64,000 bases of DNA, from the NCBI GenBank assembly GCA_019455285.1, contig JACFMS010000006.1:62001-126000 (forward strand), written 5' to 3'. This document shows, piece by piece, positions 52,983-61,107 of this stretch. Source of the DNA: Sphingomonadales bacterium (GTDB taxonomy: Bacteria > Pseudomonadota > Alphaproteobacteria > Sphingomonadales > Govanellaceae). Each line of letters starts with the position of its first letter. Position 1 is the stretch's first letter. The notes under the pieces are model-generated. The model had not been told where the DNA came from. It made no database searches and was given only the letters and a program-made list of their open reading frames with translations. A program made the position numbers and the translations under genes.

Positions 52983-54835
52983 CAAAAAACCTCCGAAATC
53001 CATGAACGTGACGCCTTGGCGTCGGCGATCATCCGCCGCACGCCCGGCTGCGTGTTGGGCGCGACGTCAAGTGCCTCCTCGCGGCGGTTGTTTTTCAGGC
53101 GCGGGTTAGCCCCTTTTGCCAATAGCTGGCGCACCACATCGGCGCTGCCGCGACGGGCGGCAAGGATAAGCGCGGTATCGCCAGCCTTGTTCTTAGCATC
53201 AAGCTCGGCGGTGACCGGCAGCAGCGCGGCGACGATATCGGCGCGGCCCGACTGGGCGGCCACCATTAGCGCCGTGTTGCCGGTGGTGGTGGCGAGATCG
53301 ACGGCTGCGCCGGCCTTGATCAATGCCCGGACAATATCGGCGTGTCCGCCTTGAACCGATAAAATCAGCGCCGATCTATGCTGCGCATCCGCTTGATCCA
53401 GCGCCGCGCCACGGGATATGAGGAGTTGGACCGTTGCCGTTGCGCCGCTCTGGGCCGCCAGCATCAGCGCCGTACGGCCCGATTGATCCGCAGAGTTGAT
53501 ATCAATCCTCCGATCAAGCAGCGCGGCGACAAGATCGACCGGCGCGGATGGCGCCGCCGCAAGCAGGGCAGCCGTATTGCCGCCGCCTTGCAGCGCGCCG
53601 CCGGCGTTCATGAGGCGCAACGCCGACTCCCACGTCTTGCGCTCGATGGCCAGCCTTAACGCGGCATCGACCAGTTGCGGAAATCGAGGAACGGGCCGAT
53701 AGGCGGTCAGGAGATCGCCCACCATATCGGCGTAATTACGGCGCGTCGCCTCAAGCAGAGGATTGTTGGCCGGATCGGCGTCATCACTAAGCCTTGCGCC
53801 CTTTTCAAGTAGAAGCTTAACCACGGCGCGATGCCCCTGCCCGGCGGCCAGCGACAACGCCAACTTTCCTTCCGGGTTGCGCGCCGCCAACGACGCGCCC
53901 TGATCGCACAAGGCGGCGACGAGGGACGCCTCGCCCCGCCAAGCGGCGATCATCAACGGCGTCCAGCCGGCAAATTGCTGGTTGGTCTTGGCCAGATCGT
54001 CAAGCTGGGCCGCTGACGCCGCTGCGGACGGCGGCGACAGTCGCAGGCCGCTCGCCGCGCCATGACGGATCAATAGTTGCGCGAGAGTAACGGCATTGCG
54101 GCCATAGGCTATATCAAGCGCGGTGCGGCCGCGGGAGTCTTTTATGTTAGCGTCAGCTTTGGCCGCCAGGAGGGTTTCTAGAACTGGCGCTCGATCGCGC
54201 ATCACCGCCGCCATCAACGGCGTAACGCCCGCGGCGTTGCGGGCGTTTTTGTCAGCGCCGGCGCGGAGCAACGCGTCCACGGTCTTTACATCGCCGGCTT
54301 CCGCCGCCAGATGCAGCGGCGTATCGCCAAGAGCGTTGGCTTGGCGCGCTTCCGTTTTGGCCTCCGGCGTCGCCGGCGGGCCGCGCTTATCGGCGGCCAG
54401 GTGATCCAAGCTGGCGCGGGCGGCGGCATGGCCTTGGGCCGCGGCAGCGCGATACCATTCCATCGCCGCGGCGCGGTCGGCGGCAACGCCCCAGCCGTAT
54501 TCATACATTTTGCCTAAGCTGTATTGCGCCTTGGCAAATCCGGACTTGGCGGCGCGGGCGTAGAGGTCGGCGGCCCTGGCGTAGTCCTTTTTTCCGCCCG
54601 TGCCGTTGCGAAAGAGATTGGCCAATTCATAGGCGGCTTCGGCGCTGCCGGCGTCGCTGGCAACGGCAAGGATTTCTTGCGCCGCCGGATAATCACGGCG
54701 GCGAATGGCGTCCCGAGCGGCGGCCAGATCATCGTTTGCCCACACCGCGCCGACGGTCAGCACCATGAGCGCAAATACGCCGTAGAGCGTCCGTGTCCAG
54801 CGCCATCGATCATGCCTTGCGCCCCCCCATCCCAT
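52982..54835 (-). CDS. Exported Sel1-repeat / ankyrin-repeat protein
   Basis: The 617-residue protein has an N-terminal membrane or signal segment (TLYGVFALMVLTVGAVWA), two to three Sel1 repeats (about residues 60-150: AAYELANLFRNGTGGKKDY, AQYSLGKMYEYGWGVAADR) and then ten or more ankyrin repeats to the C terminus (GDTPLHLAAEAGDVKTVDAL and others). Both repeat types make protein-protein contact surfaces. It is encoded inside the electron-transfer operon, so it may scaffold or assemble the cytochromes in the periplasm; that is inference. Confidence 0.85.
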   Translation of the reverse strand: MGWGGARHDRWRWTRTLYGVFALMVLTVGAVWANDDLAAARDAIRRRDYPAAQEILAVASDAGSAEAAYELANLFRNGTGGKKDYARAADLYARAAKSGFAKAQYSLGKMYEYGWGVAADRAAAMEWYRAAAAQGHAAARASLDHLAADKRGPPATPEAKTEARQANALGDTPLHLAAEAGDVKTVDALLRAGADKNARNAAGVTPLMAAVMRDRAPVLETLLAAKADANIKDSRGRTALDIAYGRNAVTLAQLLIRHGAASGLRLSPPSAAASAAQLDDLAKTNQQFAGWTPLMIAAWRGEASLVAALCDQGASLAARNPEGKLALSLAAGQGHRAVVKLLLEKGARLSDDADPANNPLLEATRRNYADMVGDLLTAYRPVPRFPQLVDAALRLAIERKTWESALRLMNAGGALQGGGNTAALLAAAPSAPVDLVAALLDRRIDINSADQSGRTALMLAAQSGATATVQLLISRGAALDQADAQHRSALILSVQGGHADIVRALIKAGAAVDLATTTGNTALMVAAQSGRADIVAALLPVTAELDAKNKAGDTALILAARRGSADVVRQLLAKGANPRLKNNRREEALDVAPNTQPGVRRMIADAKASRSWISEVF

Positions 54836-54837
54836 AA

Positions 54838-56169
54838 TCAGCGCGTCCCGTACTTGGTATCGACGGCAACGCCGATTTCCTTCAAGAATCCTGTGGGTAA
54901 AATGCCGCCGGCACAGACAATAATGGCGTCGTTCCGCAACACCTTGCGCTCTTCATCGTGCTCAAGGGTTACGGCATCCTGGTCGATGGCGACGACGGCG
55001 GATTTCAAATAGACGCGCAGCCTGCCGGCGGCCTGGGCCGCGCGCACCCGCTCGCGGTTTTTCTGCTTCGCCCGACCGAAGGCATCGCCGCGATAACTCA
55101 AGCTCACCAGAGTGCCGGGCATCTCGACGAGTGAAGCCGCCGCTTCCAGCGCGCTGTCGCCGCCGCCCACCACCAGCACGTCCTGGCCTTTGTATTGCTC
55201 GGGATCGATCAGCCGGTAGACCACCTTGGGCAGGGTTTCGCCGGCAACCTCCAGCTTGCGGGGCGTGCCGCGCCGGCCGATGGCCAGCAAAACATTGCGC
55301 GCCTTGTAGCTGTTCTTCTCGGTGGTGATTTCAAAATAGCCGCCCCGATGGCCGATGGACGTTACCCGCTCGGAATAGTGAACCTGCAGGTTGGTGCGAC
55401 GGCGAATCCCCTGCCAAAACTCCAACAGTTCTTCCTTGGTGGTTTCGCTGAACTGCATTTTGCCGACGATGGGCAGAACCACCGGAGCGGTCATGACGAT
55501 CTTGCCGCGCGGATAGTGGGCGACGGTGCCGCCGAATGTTTCCTGCTCCAAGGTGACGAAGGAAAGACCCTTCTCCTTGGCGGCCAGTGAAGCGGCGAAC
55601 CCTGCCGGACCGGCGCCAATGACCACGACATCAAGAACACCGGGCGGCGCGGGCTCGGCCTTGACGAGCTTCATGCGCGCCGCGATGGCCTCCATCGCCT
55701 GCCGGCCCTGGGTGATGGCGTTGCGAATCAGCCCCATACCGCCCAACTCCCCGGCGATGAAGATGCCCGGCACGTTGGTTTCAAAGGTCGGCGACACCTG
55801 CGGGATATCCACGCCCCGGCGTTCGGTGCCGAACACCAGATCAATGGCCCCCACCGGGCAGGCCGCAGCGCAAGCGCCGTGACCGATGCAATGGGTCGGA
55901 CCGATTAGAGCCGCCTTGCCATGGATGACGCCGAGTACGCTTTGTTCGGGACAAGCCTTGACGCAGGTGGCGCAACCGATGCACTTGGCCGGATCAATCA
56001 CCGGGTGAAGCGAGGCAGGTTCAGTCAGACCGGCCTCGATCGCCTCATCGCGGATGATCCGCGCCTGACGTTCAGCTTGCCGTCTGCGCTTTAAATAAAA
56101 CCCGACAAATGCTGCCGCTGGCGCGCCATAGATCAACCAAGTGCTCGTTAAGGCAGCGCTGAGCGCCAC
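54838..56169 (-). CDS. Membrane-anchored 2[4Fe-4S] FAD/NAD(P)-dependent oxidoreductase
   Basis: I prefer a GTG at 56169 with AGAGGG 5 bases upstream, giving 443 residues; the frame extends to a TTG at 56217 without a ribosome site. An N-terminal membrane segment (STWLIYGAPAAAFVGFYLKR) is followed by a two-cluster ferredoxin (CIGCATCVKACP near residue 63, CIGHGACAAACPVGAID near 93) and a flavoprotein with VVIGAGPAGFAASLAAKEKG near 183 and VLVVGGGDSALEAAASLVE near 332. It could pass electrons between NAD(P)H, clusters and a membrane carrier. First gene of the multiheme operon; the next gene starts 2 bases after its stop. Confidence 0.85.
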   Translation of the reverse strand: MALSAALTSTWLIYGAPAAAFVGFYLKRRRQAERQARIIRDEAIEAGLTEPASLHPVIDPAKCIGCATCVKACPEQSVLGVIHGKAALIGPTHCIGHGACAAACPVGAIDLVFGTERRGVDIPQVSPTFETNVPGIFIAGELGGMGLIRNAITQGRQAMEAIAARMKLVKAEPAPPGVLDVVVIGAGPAGFAASLAAKEKGLSFVTLEQETFGGTVAHYPRGKIVMTAPVVLPIVGKMQFSETTKEELLEFWQGIRRRTNLQVHYSERVTSIGHRGGYFEITTEKNSYKARNVLLAIGRRGTPRKLEVAGETLPKVVYRLIDPEQYKGQDVLVVGGGDSALEAAASLVEMPGTLVSLSYRGDAFGRAKQKNRERVRAAQAAGRLRVYLKSAVVAIDQDAVTLEHDEERKVLRNDAIIVCAGGILPTGFLKEIGVAVDTKYGTR

Positions 56170-56482
56170 GGGAACCCTCTTCGCATCACAGTCACCGGAC
56201 GGTGCTTTGTCTCCCAAAGGAAGTCAGCATCGCCATCTTTCTTTGTCGCAATTATCGACGGCGGAAAATAATCAACCGTAAATAATCGCTAAAATCTCAT
56301 CGATATCGCGACATTGTTTGCGCGCCATGATGCGTCATTTATATAAATAAATTACAATTTAAGAAGATATTGCAGCGTCTGTCACAGAGATGTCACAGTG
56401 GTTGTCGGCAAAAGATTTTGCAACGCATTCTCAATGTAAAAATTTTTTATAACCTATGTTGCGGAATCTGATTCCACAATCT
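56170..56482. other. Gap upstream of the multiheme operon
   Basis: These 313 AT-rich bases hold no credible gene. They contain a Pho-box-like direct repeat (56379-56396), a GGAATC-T-GATTCC dyad just past the stop of the minus-strand glycerophosphotransferase gene (56463-56475), and an A/T run at 56437-56452. The promoter of the multiheme operon must lie here or just inside; no clear FNR-type box was found. Confidence 0.4.
56379..56396 (+). promoter_or_regulatory. Pho-box-like direct repeat
   Basis: CTGTCAC-AGAG-ATGTCAC has two 7-base repeats with an 11-base period, matching the PhoB half-site CTGTCAT/C. The orientation points away from the multiheme operon, and no plus-strand gene follows closely, so its target is unclear. 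Confidence 0.35.
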
Positions 56483-57691
56483 TCACCGGGCGACCACCAG
56501 TCGAACGTTCTTGATGTTGAGAAATTGCAGAATGGCGTCGGCGGCGCGCTCACTGGAGGGGCGATCCGTCAGATCGAACGTGGTGCGGAATAAATCTTCT
56601 TGGGTTTTACGATAGCGATCGTGCATCGCCATCGCCGTTGACATAGCGGCGTCAAGCTCATGGAGAGAAGAAATTACCGGCCCCGCCGTCCAATCAAGAA
56701 AATCGGGGTTATCTCGCCACGGCAAATTTTGCGCATTGACGAAAATGCATGGTCTGGGCTTCCACAAGAACTCGTAAACTTGACTGCTGACATCGCCAAG
56801 ATAAATGTCGGCGCCCAAGGTGTACGTCATGTCGACCCGGGCGGCGCTGCTGAGGTCAACCTTGATGTTCGGCGCAACAGAGGCTTTTTCCGGAATGTTC
56901 GGGCGCAGCCGGACGCGAAAGGGGTGCAGCGATACGTGCAGACGCCAATGAAACAGCATCGGGTGGGGCGCGAAGACAAGATTGAAATCCTGATTCTTGA
57001 CGAAATAGTCGAGGATGGCCGGCCCCAGGTCATACCAGGACGAAAGCGTTGGATCGAAATGCGGCGCATAGAGCACCGTCGGCCGACTGTTGGCAAACAG
57101 CCGCGCGCTGGTTTTCGCCTGAAAATCGACGGCGTCAAATTTCGGATAGCCGATGACGGCATAATTTCCCTCGCGGATATGGCCAAGCTTTAAGAGCCGG
57201 TCGCGCGCCTTTGTTCCTGACAGCAAAATAAAATCGAAATCACGAAGCTCCGCCCGCCAGGACTCCGAGCGGTCGCCGGCGCCGTGACGAGTGTGTATGA
57301 GCTTCAGCCGGGTCAGGCCGAAGCGGGTTTTCAACAGGAGACTGGTGCGTTCCGGCACCACCAGCGCATCGTATTCGCGAAACAACGGCAGATGCGAGCG
57401 TAAGACCGCGATACGGCGAAAGGGGGCAATCTGCCCAAAAAAGCGTTCCGCCAGATGATAAACCTTCGGAATATCAAGCACCATCACCTGGCGGCAGCGA
57501 TTGAGATCCGCTCCCTGGGCGGCCAGCAGCTCAGCAACAAAGGCTTTCTCCGCCTGGGAGGAAAACAGGGCGTCGATTTCCACATTCGCCCAGCGCCGCA
57601 AAAGCGCTCCCAGGACGGGCGCGCTGTGGGCCGCCTGATGCAGCGCTTCATGATTGAAAAGAAAGGCTAACTTGACTTTGTGGCCGGGCAT
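56483..57691 (-). CDS. CDP-glycerol glycerophosphotransferase-like / surface-polymer transferase
   Basis: The 402-residue protein has a GT-B-like layout with KLIHTRHGAGDRSESW near residue 130, IGYPKFDAVDF near 180, VLYAPHFDPTLSSWYDLG near 205, and DIYLGDVSSQVYEFLWKPRPC near 308; these match the CDP-glycerol/TagB-TagF-like transferase fold. Such enzymes add polyol-phosphate or related units to surface polymers. The divergent neighbour encodes a flippase, supporting a role in LPS or capsule assembly. Donor and acceptor are unknown. Confidence 0.75.
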   Translation of the reverse strand: MPGHKVKLAFLFNHEALHQAAHSAPVLGALLRRWANVEIDALFSSQAEKAFVAELLAAQGADLNRCRQVMVLDIPKVYHLAERFFGQIAPFRRIAVLRSHLPLFREYDALVVPERTSLLLKTRFGLTRLKLIHTRHGAGDRSESWRAELRDFDFILLSGTKARDRLLKLGHIREGNYAVIGYPKFDAVDFQAKTSARLFANSRPTVLYAPHFDPTLSSWYDLGPAILDYFVKNQDFNLVFAPHPMLFHWRLHVSLHPFRVRLRPNIPEKASVAPNIKVDLSSAARVDMTYTLGADIYLGDVSSQVYEFLWKPRPCIFVNAQNLPWRDNPDFLDWTAGPVISSLHELDAAMSTAMAMHDRYRKTQEDLFRTTFDLTDRPSSERAADAILQFLNIKNVRLVVAR

Positions 57692-57814
57692 TACTGAAAA
57701 CTCCTGGTCACCTAAACCCTTTTTCTATCGGAACACGCGGCGACACCGCAGGCAACGACCGCGGTCAACGCGCGGACGGGAATCGGCTGCTAGATTCTTG
57801 CCGCGAGAAGGAAT

Positions 57815-59140
57815 ATGCCCAGGCACGCCATCCATCCCACCGCCGGGATATCGCCGCTGGCGCGTATTTACCGCCACGCCGGTCTCTTGTTGTCGGGCAA
57901 GGCCGTCGGCGGCGCGATGAGTCTCGGCTATCTCGCCCTTGCCTTGCGCGCCTTGGAGCCCGCCGCGTTCGGGGTTCTGGTGATGATCGAAGGCTACGCC
58001 ATGGTCATGGCCGGCATCCTGCAATCCGAGGCGTGGAAACTGCTGGTCCACGACGGCGCCAAATTTCTGCATCAGGGAGCGCAGCGCAAGCTGCAACGTC
58101 TGGTGGTCTTTGTCACCGTCATCGACTTGGCGGTTGGAACGGCGGCAATCCTTCTGGCGATGGCGGCAATCCCCTTTGTCGGCGTCTGGCTTGACTGGCC
58201 GCCAGCCGCCACCCAAGCGGCAATGCTTTATTGCCTTGCCGTGCCCTTCCTGATGGTCGCCATGCCGTCGGGCATGCTGCGGCTGACGGGCTGCTTTCGC
58301 CGCTTAAGCTGGCAGTTGACGGTGATGCCCAGCATCCGCCTTATGGGCGCGGCGCTGCTTCATTGGCAACAAGCGGAACTCGGCGCTTTTCTTGTGTTGT
58401 GGCTGATCAGCGATATTGCGGCGGGGGTAGTGTTGTGGGCGTTGGGACTGCACGCGCTGCATCAGCAAGGGCACTTGAAACACCTGAAGCTTTCCTTGCG
58501 CGGTGTTGTTACGACAGAGCCCGGCTGGTGGACGTATCTGCTGCAAGCCAAGGCGGCAAGCGTGTTGGATATCGTGCGCGATCGCCTGCCCATGCTCCTG
58601 GTGGGCGGCGCGCTCAAGGCGGAAGCGGCGGGATTTTATCGTCTGGCGGCGGGCCTGACCAAGGTCTTCTCCATGCCCGGCGAATTGCTGACGCAATCGG
58701 TGTTTCCCGATCTTGCCGAGCTTGCCGGCCGGGGCGAGCGCGCCGCCCTGTGGAGCGTGGCCTGGAAAAGCGGACTGATCGCCGGCCTTGCCGCCCTGCC
58801 GCTGTTTATCGCCATCCTGCTCGCCGGCGGTCCGATCATTCAGACCATCGCCGGCAGCGGCTATGGCGCAGCCGCGACCATATTGGCGCTGCTGGCCGCC
58901 GCCCGCTTGTTTGATCTGTTCGGCTTTGCTTTCGAACCCGGCCTGCTCGCCATCGGCCGCGTCGGCGCGCTGGCGCTATCCAAAATCGCCATGGCGGCAA
59001 CTGAGCTGGGCGGGATCTGGCCGCTGATGGCGGTGCTGGGCCTCAACGGCGCCGGCATCGCGCTGATTATCAGCTCGCTGGTTCTTTATGGGCTGATGGC
59101 CGGCGCTCTTTGGAAATTTAGCGCTCGTAGGTTCCCATGA
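57815..59140 (+). CDS. Polysaccharide (O-antigen type) flippase, MOP superfamily
   Basis: The 441-residue protein has about twelve to fourteen membrane helices and the PST/Wzx pattern: GLLLSGKAVGGAMSLGYLALALRALEPAAFG at the start is the usual first two helices, and GFYRLAAGLTKVFSMPGELL near residue 275 fits the central half. It would flip lipid-linked glycan across the inner membrane. It is divergent from the glycerophosphotransferase-like gene and its end overlaps the end of the PEBP gene by 23 bases. Confidence 0.85.
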   Translation: MPRHAIHPTAGISPLARIYRHAGLLLSGKAVGGAMSLGYLALALRALEPAAFGVLVMIEGYAMVMAGILQSEAWKLLVHDGAKFLHQGAQRKLQRLVVFVTVIDLAVGTAAILLAMAAIPFVGVWLDWPPAATQAAMLYCLAVPFLMVAMPSGMLRLTGCFRRLSWQLTVMPSIRLMGAALLHWQQAELGAFLVLWLISDIAAGVVLWALGLHALHQQGHLKHLKLSLRGVVTTEPGWWTYLLQAKAASVLDIVRDRLPMLLVGGALKAEAAGFYRLAAGLTKVFSMPGELLTQSVFPDLAELAGRGERAALWSVAWKSGLIAGLAALPLFIAILLAGGPIIQTIAGSGYGAAATILALLAAARLFDLFGFAFEPGLLAIGRVGALALSKIAMAATELGGIWPLMAVLGLNGAGIALIISSLVLYGLMAGALWKFSARRFP

Positions 59141-59591
59141 CCTCCGCCGTCGCCAGAGTGAACGGCTCCGCCGCCTTGGCGATTTCCAAACAGGTGGCCG
59201 GCTCTTTGACGGGCAAGGCGGCGGTCGACAGAGCGTAAAGCCGGAAGTAATAGCGGTGCGGCCCATGCCCGCGCGGCGGCAAGGGACCGCCGTAGCCGAC
59301 GTTGCTGTAGCCTGGAATGCTGCCGAAATCATTGAGCCCCAGCTTGATCGGCGGCGTCGGCTTGAAGCCTTCCTCCAGACCGGTCCGCTGCGCCGGAATG
59401 TCATAGATCGCCCAGTGCTGGAACACGCCATGAGGGGCGTCGGGATCGCTGCATATCAGCGCAAAGCTTTTGACGCCGACCGGCGCTCCCGACCAGGTCA
59501 AGGGCGGCGACAGGTTTTCTCCTTCGTAGGTATATTTCTTCGGGATGCCGCCGCCGGCGGAAAAGGCGTTCGTGCGCAAGGAAAATGTCAT
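59118..59591 (-). CDS. YbhB/YbcL (PEBP) family protein
   Basis: The 157-residue protein starts MTFSLRTNAFSAGGGIPKKY and carries NLSPPLTWSGAP, CSDPDAPHGVFQHWAIYDIP and GYGGPLPPRGHGPHRYYFRLYAL, the conserved ligand-pocket motifs of bacterial Raf-kinase-inhibitor-like proteins. I chose the ATG at 59591 over a TTG at 59597, because the GGGGGA site fits it. The molecular role of bacterial members is unclear. It follows the 73-residue gene by 17 bases on the same strand. Confidence 0.9.
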   Translation of the reverse strand: MTFSLRTNAFSAGGGIPKKYTYEGENLSPPLTWSGAPVGVKSFALICSDPDAPHGVFQHWAIYDIPAQRTGLEEGFKPTPPIKLGLNDFGSIPGYSNVGYGGPLPPRGHGPHRYYFRLYALSTAALPVKEPATCLEIAKAAEPFTLATAEVMGTYER

Positions 59592-59608
59592 GAGCAAGGT
59601 CCCCCTAT

Positions 59609-59830
59609 CTATCTACCCTTCTCGAACATCCACAATTCCCAATGTCCGATGGCGGCATCATAGCGCAATATATACATATGGCCATCATTACCGCGCAGCT
59701 TGACGTAATCATGCCGCCCGCTTGGCCATCGATCGATTATCTCCACCACGCGGATCGTCCGCCCGCCCAAGGAAAAACCCGTCGGCCGTCCCCCATCACC
59801 ATCAGGTTCGCACGCGACATCGACGATCAT
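59609..59830 (-). CDS. Small conserved-looking protein (73 residues)
   Basis: The ATG at 59830 overlaps the stop of the aldolase/phosphatase gene in ATGA, which supports a real gene. The sequence has a single compact domain: FSLGGRTIRVVEIIDRW, then HDYVKLRGNDGHMYILRYD and HWELWMFEKG. It resembles small DUF6504-like proteins, but I am not certain. There is no signal or membrane segment. Function is unknown; co-translation with the gluconeogenic enzyme is the only clue. Confidence 0.7.
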   Translation of the reverse strand: MIVDVACEPDGDGGRPTGFSLGGRTIRVVEIIDRWPSGRHDYVKLRGNDGHMYILRYDAAIGHWELWMFEKGR

Positions 59831-60957
59831 TCCGCCGCCGAGGCGGTAGCCTTTTTCTCGGCGCGCACATAAAAGCGGCTTTCAAGCGCCGCCAAATGCT
59901 CCACCACGCCGGTATATTCCAGTTCCGCCATGGGCAGCATCGCCGCGCCGACGAATCCTTGGCGGCGCATGTCGATGGCCTTGGCCGCCACCCGCGTCCT
60001 GACCTCATCCCAGAACGGATGGGCAAACGCGTCCTCCGGTCCGACGAGCTTGCCCTCGCGCATGGAGAAGGCGGCGCAGGTCACCACCGGCGGGCCATCG
60101 AAATAGCTGATCTTGCCGCCAAGCTGCACCGGCATCAGCGGCATGTTATGCGAGCCGCGCATGCCGCCGCCCACGAAGTGGCCGATCTGGAAGGGAGCGA
60201 GAATTTCGCCGGTGGCGGGAAATTTCATCTGCGCGCGCACCAGCATCACCGGATCGTCCTTGCCGGTGTATTTGCCGGCGATGTTATGGAGCCGCGAGGT
60301 CGCCACCGCCGCCGCCTGTTCACCGGTGGCGCGCGACCAGATGGATTCCACCACATAGCGTTCCGGATCGCGCAGCAGCGTGGCGATGCTGTAGATGTCC
60401 TCCGGCGTGCTCAACTCGATCACCCGATCGCCTTCGGTGTGCGCGACATCCATGATGACGAATTTGTAGCCGCGGGAGATCTCCGACGACAAGATGAGGC
60501 CGGGTGTGTTCATGACATCGGCAAAGGCCATGTATAGCGGTAGATTGAAGGCGCCGGGATCGGTCTTGTCGGCGGCGAAAAAGAGGAACGGTTCGGCGGC
60601 GCGCTCGGTGAAGGTCATTTCCACCACCGCCGGCCCCATGCCGCGCACGTTGCCGGAAAACGAATCCTTCAACAGATCCTGCCCGGCGCCGTAGAGCCCC
60701 TGGGATTTCGCCATCTGGGTGCCGGCCATGAAGGCATCCCAGGCCAATTTGTGAATATCGCGATGGTTGACCCCGCGGCGGTGGGTCATGAGAATGGCGA
60801 TATCATCGCCGGTGCTGCTGATATAATGATCGATCAGAAGCTTGCCGCCTTTCTCGCGCACCGTCTGGCAGACCGTGTCGAGAACGTGGGGCGACGGCGC
60901 GATATGGCCGCCGATGGAGCCGATATCGGCTTTGATGACGCTCAACGTGATATCCAT
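59827..60957 (-). CDS. Fructose-1,6-bisphosphate aldolase/phosphatase (class V, archaeal type)
   Basis: The 376-residue protein starts MDITLSVIKADIGSIGGHIA behind a strong GGAGGT. HYISSTGDDIAILMTHRRG, GAGQDLLKDSFSGNVRGMGP and GHFVGGGMRGSHNMPLMPVQ are marks of the bifunctional enzyme that both condenses triose phosphates and removes the 1-phosphate, a one-way gluconeogenic enzyme found mostly in archaea and deep-branching bacteria. The metal-binding aspartates are in KADIGS and TGDD. It is unusual in an alphaproteobacterium. An FNR-like box lies about 104 bases upstream. Confidence 0.93.
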   Translation of the reverse strand: MDITLSVIKADIGSIGGHIAPSPHVLDTVCQTVREKGGKLLIDHYISSTGDDIAILMTHRRGVNHRDIHKLAWDAFMAGTQMAKSQGLYGAGQDLLKDSFSGNVRGMGPAVVEMTFTERAAEPFLFFAADKTDPGAFNLPLYMAFADVMNTPGLILSSEISRGYKFVIMDVAHTEGDRVIELSTPEDIYSIATLLRDPERYVVESIWSRATGEQAAAVATSRLHNIAGKYTGKDDPVMLVRAQMKFPATGEILAPFQIGHFVGGGMRGSHNMPLMPVQLGGKISYFDGPPVVTCAAFSMREGKLVGPEDAFAHPFWDEVRTRVAAKAIDMRRQGFVGAAMLPMAELEYTGVVEHLAALESRFYVRAEKKATASAAE

Positions 60958-61032
60958 GGCGACCTCCATGACAATAACCCTGCCTGACCCAAGGGATCGG
61001 GCAGACGATCCATCCTATTTAATTTTACAGCA

Positions 61033-61074
61033 AGTTTACTCTCAAGCCCAGGCGCTGCCGTTGACCCAGGTCAA
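61033..61074 (-). promoter_or_regulatory. FNR/FixK-type box and -10 upstream of the aldolase/phosphatase gene
   Basis: TTGAC-CCAG-GTCAA (61061-61074) is a dyad of the CRP/FNR family type. On the minus strand a TAAACT -10 (61033-61038) has its centre 32 bp from the box centre, the spacing of class II activation. The plus-strand gene at 61108 is too close for the same geometry. Confidence 0.6.
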
Positions 61075-61107
61075 TGCATCAGGCCGCGCGCGGGGATTCC
61101 TTGAGCC

